Source: Brachypodium distachyon (Eukaryota > Streptophyta > Magnoliopsida > Poales > Poaceae). From it: DNA of 64,000 bases. Positions 36,985-48,649 of this stretch are shown here, piece by piece; position 1 is the first letter of the stretch; each line of letters starts with the position of its first letter. The stretch lies in contig NC_016131.3 in the NCBI RefSeq assembly GCF_000005505.3, forward strand, positions 29,255,001 to 29,319,000, given 5' to 3'. The notes under the pieces are model-generated. The model was given only the letters and a program-made list of their open reading frames with translations, did not search any database and was not told the origin of the DNA. The translations under genes were made by a program, and so were the position numbers.

Positions 36985-39900
36985 ATGGCGCCTACGGCCC
37001 CCAAGAGAGGGAAGGGTTCCAAAAGCTCTGCGGTCGACAAGGGCGAGAAAACCCTAAGAAGCCCTTGTCGGAGAAGGACCAGAAGAACCGGGAGATGACG
37101 GCCACGCGGGCCTTCTTCAAGCCCGGCTACAAAGGCGAGGGGGTCGACAAGATCCGGCACGCTGTCGCCTCCTCGTTCAACGAGTACGGCGAGACGCTCA
37201 TCTTCCCCGCCGGCGGCAACCACCAGGACAACGACTTCCAGGTGTTTGGTCGCTTCATCCTTGTTGGGTTCGTACCTCTGTACTCCCTCTTCGTCCATGC
37301 TCTCATGGCGGCGTACCAGCTTAACGTTGCGCAGCTCCACCCCACTTCTCTCTTCCTTCTCGCTGTCTTCCAATTCCTCTGTGAGTGTTTTGTCGGGGTG
37401 ATGCCATCGGTGGCGTTGTTCCGCCATTACTTCTACCCGCGCGTCGAGCAGTCAGGAGCGATGTCGTTAGGGGTCTCATTCCGCGCCCGCGACAAGATGA
37501 AGTCGGAGTTCATCATGCGGAGCGAGAAGAAGATAGAGAAGGAGTGGCGCAGGAGCTGGTGTTGGGTTCGCGTGGATGAGCCCGACGAGTTCATTCATGC
37601 GCCCACCGAGCTGCCGGCGAGTAACGGCAGCTGGCGGGACCGCTACAGCCGAGACGCAGAACTCCTTCCCATCATTCAGAAGATCAAGGCCCTGCAGCTA
37701 GTGGGGCTCACCGATCTGTATGTGGCGTGCACCTACATCAGCCGGCGCATCACGCCGCTGCAGCTGCGGTCCCGCCCTGCGTGGATGTACACGGGTTTTG
37801 GCGACACCACGCGCCTGCAAAGCGTGGGTGTGACGCCAAAGGTGATCCAGGAGTGGGTGAAGGGAATCACCGGCGAGGACGTTCCATTCATGGACCTGCC
37901 CCCGGGGGCTCCATCCCTTCACGCCGGCGTCGCGGGCCTTCACGACATCATCGGCAGCTACCCACCCTGCAACGAGTGGGGGCTGATGTCTGATCCCCCG
38001 GTACGAGCCCCGAAGCCTCCGCCACCCGCAGACCGTGGGAACCAAGTGGCCGAGGAAAGCGAGGGGGGATCGGATTCCAGCTGGCCCGGCGACGAGTCCT
38101 CCGGTGACGAGGCTGGCGGCGTTGCTGGAGCCCGGACTGTCCTCCCTGAGGCGGAGGGCAAGGATGAGGACGATGTGCCGCTGGTGCGGCGACCAAGAGC
38201 GCCAGCGCCAGCGGCCACCTCTGCAACGGCCGCAGGCGCCTCGGTGGCTTCTGCAGCAACCAGGGCTGCGGCAACTCCACGAGGGTCCACGGTCCAGCCC
38301 AAGCCGGGAATCTTCACCGGCTACTCTCTGAAGCTCGAACCCCCAAGGTAAGCTGACGTCTTTCCTCCCCCTTTATTTTCAAGTTTGTGCTTGCCTTGAT
38401 TCCTTCGCTTCTTCGTTGATGCCTTGCAGGGACAGCGCTCCGGCCGGAGCCGGCAAGAGGGGGAGAACCGACGCTGCGCCCCCCGCGCCTAGCAAGAAGC
38501 CGCGCACCCGGACCAGTGTTAGTGCCAGCCAGGCCAACACGCGGGCCAGCGGCGCCGCCACAACGCTTGCCGCCGACCCGGTCCCAGAGGAGGAGGAGCC
38601 CACAGCAGGTACGGACCCCTCTCCTGATTCCATTGTACACGCTCCTCCTGCACATTGACCCTTGACCGTGTAATTACCTTGGCTTGTAGGCGAAACCCTG
38701 CCTATAGCGGACAGCCCGGCAGTACAAGCCGGGACAGAGGGGGACAAATCTCCCCCGCAAGTGCGGCGGCCCCGCAAGGTACTTGCCCAGAACTCCCTTG
38801 TGCTCGTCGCCGGGTACCTCAATTTGGTTTGAAGTACTTCTTTTGCCCTTGCCGCAGGTCCCAATGCGCCCGCCACGGGGGCGGACAATACGGTGATAAC
38901 CTCACCTCCGACGTCGAGAATGCAGAGCTGAGGAACAAGCCGGAGGCGGCTCCCGCGCCAAGCCCCGCCACCCCAGATACGATGGTGGTGGCACCCACCG
39001 CCGCTACCAGAGTGGGGCTCGACGGCGCGTCCCCGGCCCCGCAGGCCGGAGGCACGGACCCCGCAGCCGCTCAGCAGGAGGCGACTCCTGCCGGGGGCGT
39101 GGCCCCCCCACCAGACCCGCAACCCGCTGGCGCGGGTGTGGAGGAAGACGTGGCTGGGGAGCAGCAGGCGGCTCCCCTGCAAGGGGACGATGCTCCCCCC
39201 CGGCCAGACCATGGCAGCGGGGGTCTCGTCCTCGTCCGCCGCTACTTCCAGCCCGGACCTCGGCATCCTTGCCGGGGCGACTTGGGACCCAAGTATCTAC
39301 GATCAGGGGCACCAAATCCTCGACGCCATCAAGGAGCATCAGCTGGCGTTCGTCACCTCGTTCAACAAGGTGACGGAGCACCACGAGCTCGCGAAGGGTC
39401 AGCGGGGCGAAGTGCGGCGGGATGTCGAGAGGGAGCGGCAGGAGCTCTCCCGGCTGTGGGAGGAGACCCGCCTGGCTCGGCAAGCCAGGGACGAGGCCGC
39501 AACGCCGCTCGTCCCCGAGGCAGAGCTCCACCGGCAGCTGGAGGCCCAACTCGCCGAGCACCAGCAAGTACTGGACTCGCTGGCCGCGGCGCGGGAGAAG
39601 GCCAACACGGAGCATGAGGAGGTGCTTGCAACAGCCCAAGCTCGCCTCAACGAGAAGAGCGGGCTGGTCAGCAGCTACTCCTCCCAGCTCCAGGCGTTGC
39701 GCACGAAGATGGAGGAGCAGGCCAAGGCCACGGAGGACGCGGCAGCGGCGTTGGCACGGCGAGAGAAGGAGCTCAATTCCGCCAAGGAAAGGAGCGCCCA
39801 TCTCAAGTCCGAATTGGCCACCGCCCAGGGCGAACTCGTCAAGATGGGCGAGGACAATGTGGGCAAGGCCAAGGAGATCGTGCGGGTCATGGAACTCCTC

Positions 39901-40371
39901 CGCAAGGCCAAGCATGCAGTGGCGCTGGCGCGCGGCAACCACGACAAGCTGGCGGAGCAGTGGCGGAGGGAGACCGACAAGTTGCACGAGATCGCCCAGG
40001 CCGTACGCGAGCTGCTGCCGAGGTTCGAGCTGCAGGCCGCGAAGGTGGATGGCACGGATGTCAGCACCCTGATCCCATTCTTCTCTGACATGGTGGGGAA
40101 GATCGGGGCGCTGGACATGTGAATCTCCAAGTTCTGTGACGGGGAGATAGCGTCGTGCGCCAGGGAGGTCGCCGAGACGATTCTCCCCCGGGTGCACTAG
40201 CACCACCCCGACTTCCCCTTCGAGACACTGCTGGATGCGTGGTCGGACAGCAAGGACGGCCCCTCCCACACCAGGGCAGTGGGTAGGTTCGTCGACGAAG
40301 TGGTGGAGCGGATGCAGAGGAAGCCGAAGCCGGAGCCCCCTGCGGAAGACCCTGGCAACCAGCCGTCATAG
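36985..40371 (+). pseudogene. Antisense gene of element B (Transposase_28-like, multi-exon, decayed)
   Basis: Plus-strand gene opposite to gag-pol. It starts ATG at 36985 (MAPTAPKRGKG), but a 1-base loss near 37050 shifts the frame into the long conserved domain (37065-38347: FFKPGYKGEGVDK, LHPTSLFLLAVFQFL, RSRPAWMYTG). Visible introns: 38348-38429, 38609-38689 and 38779-38857, all GT-AG. A Pro/Ala-rich linker follows, then a long Glu/Ala/Arg coiled-coil region (39200-40120). Further lesions are frame changes around 38900 and stops at 40120 and 40198; the conserved C-terminus (FVDEVVERMQ) ends at 40371. Related copy: 824-4202. Function unknown. Confidence 0.75.
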
Positions 40372-41686
40372 TCCTCTGCAAGCTTTTGTTTTTCCTTTTG
40401 TTTCCTGCAAGTGGCGCTTGGTGCCATTGAACAATTATGGTTTTATTAGTCCATGTAATCATTTGCTACTTTTAGAAATCTTGCTTTCTGGTTCTATTTG
40501 GCACTTGCTCCTGGAATTGACTCGTGGAATGGACCTTCCTGTCCTCGTGTGTTGCGCTTTGTGTTGCCGGGGACTCGCACGCTACCCACTTAACCAGACC
40601 AGGGCCCCGGGACGGACCCGCGGTGCCAACCTGGGGCCAAGCAGCGGCAGCAAGTCACTCCGCTTGCAGGTTAGCTACTCCCAAGCACGCGCCCACGGGA
40701 CGGACCCGCAAGCCGCATGAGGAGCGCACTCCCCCCGCAAACGTCCTTCTAACACTCCAGCCACACGCCAGAACCGACCCACACCAACGAGCCAGCGTTG
40801 AGTATTAGAAAGCTAGGCGCCTAGGATAATGCACTTAGTTGTCTGTTCTCATGTCGAACGTATCAGTTCTCCACTTGGAATGCCTGTTGGAGGGGCGCGG
40901 CAAGGGCACGGTGGCAGTGCACCCATCGGCACTGAGCACTTTTGGCATGCACCACCACCGTGTCTCTGCGGCCTCCCTCGCCTTCGTAACCATCTCCTTA
41001 GCTTTGCTCTGAGTTGCTCCGTGGCCATCATGTCCTTTTGTAGGCACGGCGAAGAATCCTGCCACCGCGCGCGCCAAGCCACCACGGCACCCGTGGCGAC
41101 ACCCTCCTGCGGTAAGAACCTTGAAGCGGCCACCATGCACCAGTGGCTCCCCGCTAGACGACACGGCCCGTGAGTACTCCACGAGCATCACCATGTGTCC
41201 GATCCCTACCCTTATCCTGCATGTCAGATTCTTACCAAGCCCGAGATGCTGCAAAAAAATTCGAAATGCACGAAAAAACGGTACAACACAGACAGCCCTC
41301 CTACCTCCCAACCCCCGGGCACAGAAGGGTCGATACCAAACTTGGGTGTGAGCACTCTTTCATTCCCAAGATGCTGCTGTCGCGTGGTGCGCGTTACGGG
41401 GGACCCGACAACGGCACTAATCCGTGTCGGAGTGATCCGGCAACGGGATTTCTGTTTTCGAGGCTCTAGCAGCCCCTGCTCACAACCAGGGATGGAAAGA
41501 GACTTATGTGCACCTAGAGCAGGAGACAGAAGAAAGCACATGCAATAATCGAGTCAACTTGAAATTCAGAGGAAATCACTTATCTTTATTCATAGAAACT
41601 AGCGGGTTACAATCGGGGGTTGCCCGGTTACACTAGTTTGAGAGGCATGCTGCAGCAGCATCACCCGTGGGTCAGGCTCCGGCGCT
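40372..41686. other. Spacer between the antisense gene and the end of pol in element B
   Basis: 40530-40800 matches the spacer of element A (400-620). 40830-41480 has no recognisable counterpart and no convincing ORF, and may be a captured or inserted segment. 41560-41686 is the immediate 3' side of pol. Confidence 0.5.
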
Positions 41687-42578
41687 TCACGGGTAGAACT
41701 TGGGCAAATGCTCAAGATTCCAACTGTTTTGCACCGGCAAGCCTTCTTCGGTTTCCAGCCGGACAGCCCCCGGCCTGGTCACCTGCACTACCCGGAAGGG
41801 GCCCTCCCATTTAAGAACCAACTTGTTCCCGGCCTTCGTTCCTTGTATCCGGCGCAGGACAAGGTCTCCGACATCGAGCTCCCGGGCACGGACCCACCTG
41901 TCATGATAACGGCGGAGTCCCTGCTGATAGCGCGCAGCTCGTACAGCAGCCCGGCATCGAAGTTCTTCGATGAAGTTAAGATCGCCAACCCTCTGCTCGT
42001 GTTGGCTATGCTTGCCGTACGTGCGTACCCGAGGGGATCCATGATTGAGCTCGAGGGGCAGCATCACTTCTGCCCCGTAGACAAGGGCGAAAGGAGTTTC
42101 ACCCGTTGCCCGGCTAGGTGTGGTCTTGATCGACCACAGCACGGGCTGGAGTTCTTCAACCCAGTGCTTCCCGTGGCCTTTTAGCCTGTCAAAGGTTCTC
42201 GTCTTGAGCCCCCGCAGCACCTCTGCGTTGGCTCGTTCCGCCTGTCCGTTGCTCCTCGGGTGAGCAACAAAGGCGAAGTGGATCTTGGTGCCCATGTTCT
42301 CGCAGTAAGCTTGGAACACGGCGCTTGTAAATTGTGTGCCATTATCGGTGATGATGCCGTTAGGCACACCAAACCGGCACACAATGCCCTTGAAGAACTT
42401 GATGGCCGCCTGAGCGGTCACCTTCCGCACCGGCTCCACTTCCACCCACTTGGAGAACTTGTCGATGGCCACGAGTAAATACTCGTTGCCGCCAACCACT
42501 CTCGACAACTTGCCAACGATGTCCAGCCCCCAGACCGCGAACGGCCAGGAGGATGGAATGACTTGCAGGGCTTGTGCC
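41687..42578 (-). pseudogene. Element B integrase
   Basis: Integrase core with the D-D-E pattern: Asp in WGLDIVGKL, Asp in IITDNGTQF, Glu in GQAERANAEV. The C-terminal region ends LEHLPKFYP with no chromodomain. This segment (42508-41687) is open throughout, but the junction to the zinc-binding part is shifted near 42580. Confidence 0.9.
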
Positions 42579-42584
42579 GGCTGA

Positions 42585-43288
42585 TTACTCTTCTTTGCAT
42601 GTCTTGACTAGTTGCTCGGCATCGGCTAATGCTGTAGGACAGTAGAAGCCGTGCCGAAAAGCCTTGCCGGCCAAAGCCCGGGAGGCCACATGGTGCGAGC
42701 ATGTGCCTCGGTGTATGTCTTCCAGAAGTGCGCGCCCTTCGTCTTGGGGCACGTAGAGGAGCTTTATTCCATTTGCACGCCTCCGGTAGAGATCCCCGTC
42801 TACCAGAGCGTACATCTTGGCTTGCCGGGCTACACGCTCCGCGGCAACGTCGTCTTCAGGGAGGGCTCCCTCCTTGAGGTAGCGGGCGATGTCCACTGCC
42901 CAAAGCGGGGTTTCCCTACTCATGCATGCCGCCACATCGGTGGCATGAACCTCCACTATTGCGGGGTTTCCTTCGGTTGCCGGGGGGGCTTCCCCGGCAG
43001 CCGGCTTGGGAGTGACTGAAGGCGCAATCTGCCTGTGCCAGAACACTCCCGCCGGGGCTTTTTCTGGCGCTCCTCTGTCCACTTGGACAGTTCATCAGCC
43101 GCGAAGTTATCTTTGCGCTTGATGTGCTCGAATCGCAAACCCTTGAACTTGCGTTCCAGCTTGCGGACTTCATCCACGTATGCTGCCATCCGCGGACAGT
43201 CGTAGTCCTTGTTAACCTGTTTGATCACGAGTTGGGAATTTCCGCGAACAACCAGGCACTTAATATCGAGGGCGATGGTCGCCCGCAA
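42585..43288 (-). pseudogene. Element B second (archaeal-type) RNase H and integrase zinc domain
   Basis: 43288-42956 holds the RNase H motif pattern (CLVVRGNSQLVIKQVNK and the late Asp in NFAADELSKW). 43082-42585 contains the integrase H-H-C-C zinc-binding part (HRGTCSHH ... FYCPTALADAEQLVKTC). The two overlap in different frames, so a frameshift lies around 43000. Confidence 0.8.
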
Positions 43289-44953
43289 CCCGGCGAGCCA
43301 CCCTCGTACTCAGCCGTGTTGTTGGTGGAGTTGGGGAAGTCGAGTTGGATGGCGAATTTCAACTGGTCGCCCGTAGGTGACTCGATGACGACTCCGGCGC
43401 CAGCCCCCTGCAGGCTGAACGCGCCGTCGAAGTACATGATCCAGTGGCCTTCGTCCAGCTTGTCGGGCAGGCTGGTCTCCGGCTCCTCTTCTTCTATGCC
43501 TGTCGAGGTCCATTCTGCAACGAAATCAGCCAGAGCAGCACTCTTGATACTCTTGGTGTTCGTGAAGTGTAGATCAAACTCCGACAACTCCATCCTCCAC
43601 TCGGCCACTCTCCCGGTGGCTTCACGGTTGGTGAGGGCCTGCTTGAGGCAGAATCCTGACACCACCGTGATGCGGTGCACTTGGAAGTAATGGCGTAGCT
43701 TGTATGATGCAAGCAGAATCCCCAGCAAGAGCTTATGCACTTGCGGGCATCGTACGCGGGCGTCGCGCAACACTGTGCAGACGAAGTACACAGGGTGCTG
43801 CCCGAGTCGCTTGCGTGGCGTCGACGCTGCCAGCTCGATGGCGGTTCTTGGGTTCGAGGCGATTGCCGGGGCTGACTCAGCCCCCGGCCCCGCAGGCTCA
43901 GCCCCCGGGAGATCTTCTTCTCTCTCGGCAACAAGCACCGAGCTGACCACTTGGTCAGTCACCGCTAGGTAGAGCAGCAGCGGCTCGCCCGGCTTGGGGG
44001 CAACGAGGATTGACGGCGACTTCAGGTACCGCTTCAGGTCCTGGAACGCCGCCTCAGCCTCGAGGGTCCAATCAATCGGGCCCTTCTTCTTCATTACCCT
44101 GAAGAAAAGCAAGGCGCGTTCGCCCCGCCTTGAAATGAAGCGCCCCAGCACGGCTACACAGCCGTTGAGGCACTGGACATCCTTCACCCTGCGGGGAGCC
44201 TCCATCTTCTCGATAGCTTCTATCTTCTTTGGGTTGGCCGGAATCCCCCTGTGAAACCATGAAGCCCAGAAGCTGCCCCGAGTCTGCACCAAAAATGCAT
44301 TTCTCAGGGTTCAAGTTGAGCTTGATCCTGCGGAGGTTATCGAACGTCTCCCGCAAGTCATCAATAAGCGAGTCCCCGTGCTTTGACTTGATGACGATAT
44401 CATCCATATAGGCCTCAACGTTTCGGCCTAGCTGGGGTCCCAAACATTCGCGCAATGCACGCTGGAATGTTAAGCCCGCGTTCTTCAACCCGAAAGGCAT
44501 GCACGTGTAGCAGTAGCAGCCAACCGGGGTGATGAACGCCATTTTCTCCTCGTCCTCAACTGCCATCTTGATTTGATGGTAGCCGGAAAAAGCATCCAAA
44601 AAACACAACAAATCGCAACCGGCAGTGGAATCTACTATTTGATCAATGCGGGGTACAGGGAATGGGTCTTTGGGACATGCACGATTAAGATCAGTAAAGT
44701 CTACACACATGCGTAATTTATTTTTCCCCTTGGGTACTACAACTAGATTCGCTAACCAAGTAGGGTACATTACTTTCCTGATAGCCCCCGCAGCCGTCAG
44801 CTTGTCCACTTCTTGCTTGATGAAGTCCTTGCGCTCTTGTGCTTGCCGACGGATCTTCTGCTTGACGGGGCGGGCGTCTGGACGCACTGCAAGTCGATGC
44901 TCGATCACCTCCCTAGGGACTCCGGGAAGATCCGATGGTTCCCAAGCGAACAC
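43225..44953 (-). pseudogene. Element B reverse transcriptase and first RNase H
   Basis: 44953-44250: RT with PFGLKNAG and the active-site AYMDDIVIKS. The frame shifts near 44250 and continues in 44292-43225 through RT thumb motifs (NPKKIEAIEKM), then a degenerate first RNase H (LLGILLASYKLRHYF, FHLHFTN-like segment) and the start of the second RNase H (DGAFSLQGAGAGVV). Confidence 0.88.
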
Positions 44954-44992
44954 GTCGGCATTCTCCCGGAGGAAAGTGATGAGGGCGCTTTC

Positions 44993-45802
44993 CTATTTGG
45001 CATCGAGGTTCGCACCGATGGTGACAGTGTGCTCCTCGTTGCCGGCCAGGAGGGGCAGCTTTTTCACCTTGGAGGCCTCCTCCTTGAGCTTCTGGCCCTT
45101 GCCGGGGCGTGAGCTCGAGCTTGTGCTTCCCCCGGCAAGCTGTTGCAGGGTAACACGAGCCTTCTTCGCTGCGGGGCAGTCACCCGGCAGCGGGCCTTCT
45201 CTTCCGGCGACGCTTTCGTCACTGGAATCGGCTGCGGCGGCGGCCTTGACGACCTCGCCAACACACCAAGCCGCGTCCTTAAGATCGCACTTGATGGAGA
45301 GGACTCCGTACGTGGACGGCATCTTCATCACGCCATAGGCGCAATGGGTTGCCGCCATGAACTTGATCAGTGCTGGCCGACCAAGGATCCCGTTATACGG
45401 CAACAGGGTGTGAGCCACATTGAACACGAGGTGCTCAGTCCTGAACGCTTCCTGAGACCCGAAGGTAACCGGCAGCATGATGCGCCCCAGGGGGCGCACA
45501 ATCCCGGGGTTTACTCCCCGGAACAGGTTGGTGGGCTTCATCTCCTCCAGCGGCAGCTGAAGCTTCTTCACCAACCTGGCGGACAGGAGGTTTAACCCCG
45601 TTCCGTTGTCCACCAGCACCTTGGTCACCGTCATGTTGTTGATGATCAGTGAGACCACGAAGGGAAGAACCCCTGACCCCAGCTGCCGGGTTGGGTGATC
45701 ATCAGAGTTGAAAGTGATAGGCACGTGCGACCACTTCAACGGCTGCCGCGCCTCCATGTCCGGCAACAGTGCACACACCTCCCGGGTGAGGCGCTTCACC
45801 AC
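44993..45802 (-). pseudogene. Element B aspartic protease region
   Basis: Retropepsin-like: VLVDNGTGLNLL gives D-N-G where D-S/T-G is usual, and the later hydrophobic ILGRPAL is the second family motif. A stop separates it from gag (near 45857) and another from RT (near 44990). Confidence 0.8.
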
Positions 45803-45859
45803 GTTATGGGATGAGAGAGCATAAGCTCCCCCATGGATACAGGCGACATCGCGGGGCTC

Positions 45860-47659
45860 CTAGAAGCCAGGCTCGTCGCCCTCACTATAGTCGGACCCGC
45901 GCTGCTCCTCAGCACGAGCCTTGTCTCGTCCCTGGGGAGGCCGCTCCCTGCCAGCTTTGCGGTCATTCGCGCAGTCGTGCGAGAGATGCACGATGTCCCC
46001 GCAGTTGAAGCAGGCGCCAGCTGCTCGGCGCTCCTCATGGCGCTGCTCGCGCCTCTGCTTGATGCCCTGCAGGATGCGGCAATCCTGCGTGTCATGGGTG
46101 GCGTTGGCATGGATGGGGCAGCGGGGCGCGTCGCCCGGCTTGCTACCAGACCCGCCGGCGGACGAGGCCTTTTTCGCAGGCCTCGAGGTAGCCCCCGGTT
46201 CCGCGGCAAGGACTTGCTTCCCGCTGCGCTTCCGAGAGCCCTTCTTCTGCGAGCCCTCAACGGGACTCGCGGCAGCCTTAGCTGCAAGTTCGGGCGCCAA
46301 ACTCCCTTCCTCGGCCATGGCACACTTGTGCGCCAAGGCATAGAGCTCTTGCGTCGTCCGGATCTGGTGTGTGCTTAGCTTCTCACGCATATTGGGGTCG
46401 CGGTCGTTGATGGCGAAGGTGTTGATGATGGCGGCAGCCTCCGCCTCTGGAATGGAGTAGGAGAGACTGGAGAAGCGGTTGACGAAGCTCCGCAACGTCT
46501 CCCCTGGCTTCTACACCACGGTGTGCAGCTCCGCCATGGTTCCCGGGCGCTTGTAGCCGCCCTGGAACGCGCTCACAAACTGCTTGCACAGGTCAGCCCA
46601 GGAGGCTATGGACCCGGCGGGCAGGTTGAGCAATCAGGTCCTCGCTTATCCTTTGAACACCATCGGGGACCAGTTGGCCCTGATCTTGTCATCGGCGCCG
46701 ATGGCATGCATCCCCAACATGTAGGTCGGGAGGAAATCCTTGGGGTTCACGGTCCCGTCGTACGTTCCAAGCGTCGGTGCTCGGAACTTGCAGGGCCATG
46801 TCACCCGGCGCAGCTCGTGGGTGAACGCGGTGCAGCCGTCCTCGGCGCCCATGGGAGCATCCTCCTGGTCCTCTGGGCGTTGGCGTTCTGCCTCACGCCG
46901 GCGCCGGCGCTCCAGGCGCTGGCGGAGGTCTTCTTGCTGACGGGCGTTCAGGACGCCCCGCGCATCACCCCGCGTAACGGTCGGTGACGAATCCGAGGAT
47001 CCCACGGGATCCTCGCCTCCTTGCCCTCCCTGCGAGGGAGGGTTTTCTCCTTGCCCCGAGACGCGAGGCACGTCTGCGCGTCCCGGGTTCTGCCCTCGGC
47101 CTGAACCAGCAGGGGCGCCCTCACCTTGCGACTGCTGGGCGGCGAGCGCAAGGAGCGCGTCCAGCTCCGCACTCCACGCCTCATGCGCCGGCGTGCCTTG
47201 CGGTGGCTCGTAGCGCACCAAGACACGCGCGGCTATGATAGCCTCTGCCGGGGTTTGGGTGGGAAGCTGCCGATTCTCCGACCAGCTGCCCTCCGCCCTG
47301 TCCCCCGGTGCCCCCGGGTGAGTAGGGCAAGATCTCGTCGGCGTCGCACGCGACGCGGTGTGCTCGTGGCTCAGCTGCCGCTGCGCGTCTTCGGCCTGCG
47401 AGTGGACTCGCCGGCCTGCGCGGGCGGCGTCATGGCCACTCGCGCGACGGGCTCCGGCGCTGGGAGCCGCTGGCCCCCTCAGCCGGTTGTCCACCGACGG
47501 CCGAGGAGGCGGAGGTGGCAGCTGCGATTGCTGCTGCACCCAGGAGGGCTCAGGGTTCTCCTGACCCTGCGACGTGGGTTGCACGTCGAGTGATCGCGTG
47601 TGCGCCGCTGGGGCACCACGCGGGTCGATCCGAGAGTCGCCAACCCACTTGGGAGGCAT
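45860..47659 (-). pseudogene. Element B gag
   Basis: Starts at 47659 (MPPKWVGDSR). Pro/Arg-rich N-terminal part, then the retrotransposon gag domain (CKFRAPTLGTYDGTVNPKDF), interrupted by stops near 46646 and 46512, then 46495-45860 with the end of the domain and a CCHC knuckle (CFNC-GDIV-H-LSHD-C). Confidence 0.87.
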
Positions 47660-47750
47660 AGCGACGGGTTTTGTCGTCGGAGGAGACGAAGCTGATGTAG
47701 TTGTAGACGTCAGCGCCGGCGGTCACCGGCGAGCTCTCCGCACGCGCCCC

Positions 47751-47765
47751 CTACCTGGCGCGCCA
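47751..47765 (-). other. Primer-binding site of element B
   Basis: The minus strand reads TGGCGCGCCAGGTAG two bases inside the 5' LTR. It starts with TGG, as expected for pairing with a tRNA 3' CCA end; the tRNA is not identified. Confidence 0.6.
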
Positions 47766-47767
47766 GA

Positions 47768-48649
47768 TGTCGTAGCCCGGGGCTTAGACACCGGGGATGC
47801 AAGGCACCCCCTTTTTGGTTCGGCAGTGGGCGTTGGGGATCGCTCCGGCGATCGTCGGCGAGGCCAATGACGAGCGTAGAATGCACAAGCCTGTTTACCC
47901 AGGTTCGGGCCACCCGGAGGTGTAAAACCCTACGTCCTGCTTCTGAGTTTGTATTAGCCAATGAACAGGTGTTTACAAGTTGCCGGGGGAGCCTCCGGGC
48001 GTTCTCTTTCCTTTTCTGCTAAGTGGCTACTTGCTGCTTCTGGGCTAAAAACTCTCACTCAAACTCCATTGGAGTGTAACCTAGAAAAAACCGAAGCCCC
48101 CCAACCGATGGTGCTGGTCCTCCTGTTATACTCAAGGGGATACCTCAGGTGCCTCGGTGCATGGGGGACAAGTGTCGAGCAAAGACCCTAGGCAGCTTGC
48201 CCTTGCTGCGCTAGCATGCATGCATGGTGCAAAGTGCTGTAGCTAGGGCGGTACGTGCCTTAGATTCACTGCGAGCCACTCACTGTGCGCTGACTAGACA
48301 GGAAACCACCCATCTGTCGGAGCATTTAATGCTTGCTTGTGCCATACTCCACGCCCTGACCAGCCCTGCACAAAAGGAGCCTGCTGCGCGGCCACGTGGT
48401 GCCAATACTCTGCTTGCATTGGGCGTCGGCCCTGTTGTAAGCGCCTGCGCCAGGGATCACCCTCCCCAGCAAGTGACCTTCCCAGGGGGCGCCTTGATGG
48501 GAACCTTCACGCTGCCATCCGGGGAAACCCCCGCAGCCCGGCTAGTCCTGCCGGGCTGGTGGCTTCCCGGGGTGCTGTCCTTGCGGGGAGCAAGCGAGGC
48601 GACCCACGCATTGCGCAATGGTGGTACCCCGGGTGCCACTGGTGCGACA
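47768..48649 (-). repeat. 5' LTR of element B
   Basis: 882 bases, highly similar to the other LTR throughout; shorter mainly by a gap near 48570 (the 3' LTR has an extra GCAGCTCGCACCGCGCTGCC-type stretch). Confidence 0.92.

Larger units (their letters stand above)
35673..48649 (-). mobile_element. Tat-lineage gypsy LTR retrotransposon with antisense gene (element B)
   Basis: 12,977 bases in minus orientation. Near-matching target duplications flank it (AACCT at 35668-35672, AACCC at 48650-48654). On the minus strand: 5' LTR, primer-binding site, gag, protease, reverse transcriptase, RNase H, a second archaeal-type RNase H, integrase without chromodomain, a spacer, then an ORF on the opposite strand, a polypurine tract (CCGGGGGCTAC) and the 3' LTR. 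Two RNase H domains are characteristic of the Tat group (family knowledge). Stops in gag, protease and reverse transcriptase make it non-autonomous. Confidence 0.93.

Noticed and set aside
39004..40269. 421-residue minus-strand ORF in element B
   Set aside because: Antisense of the coiled-coil part of the antisense gene; the plus frame matches element A and the intron signals are on the plus strand.
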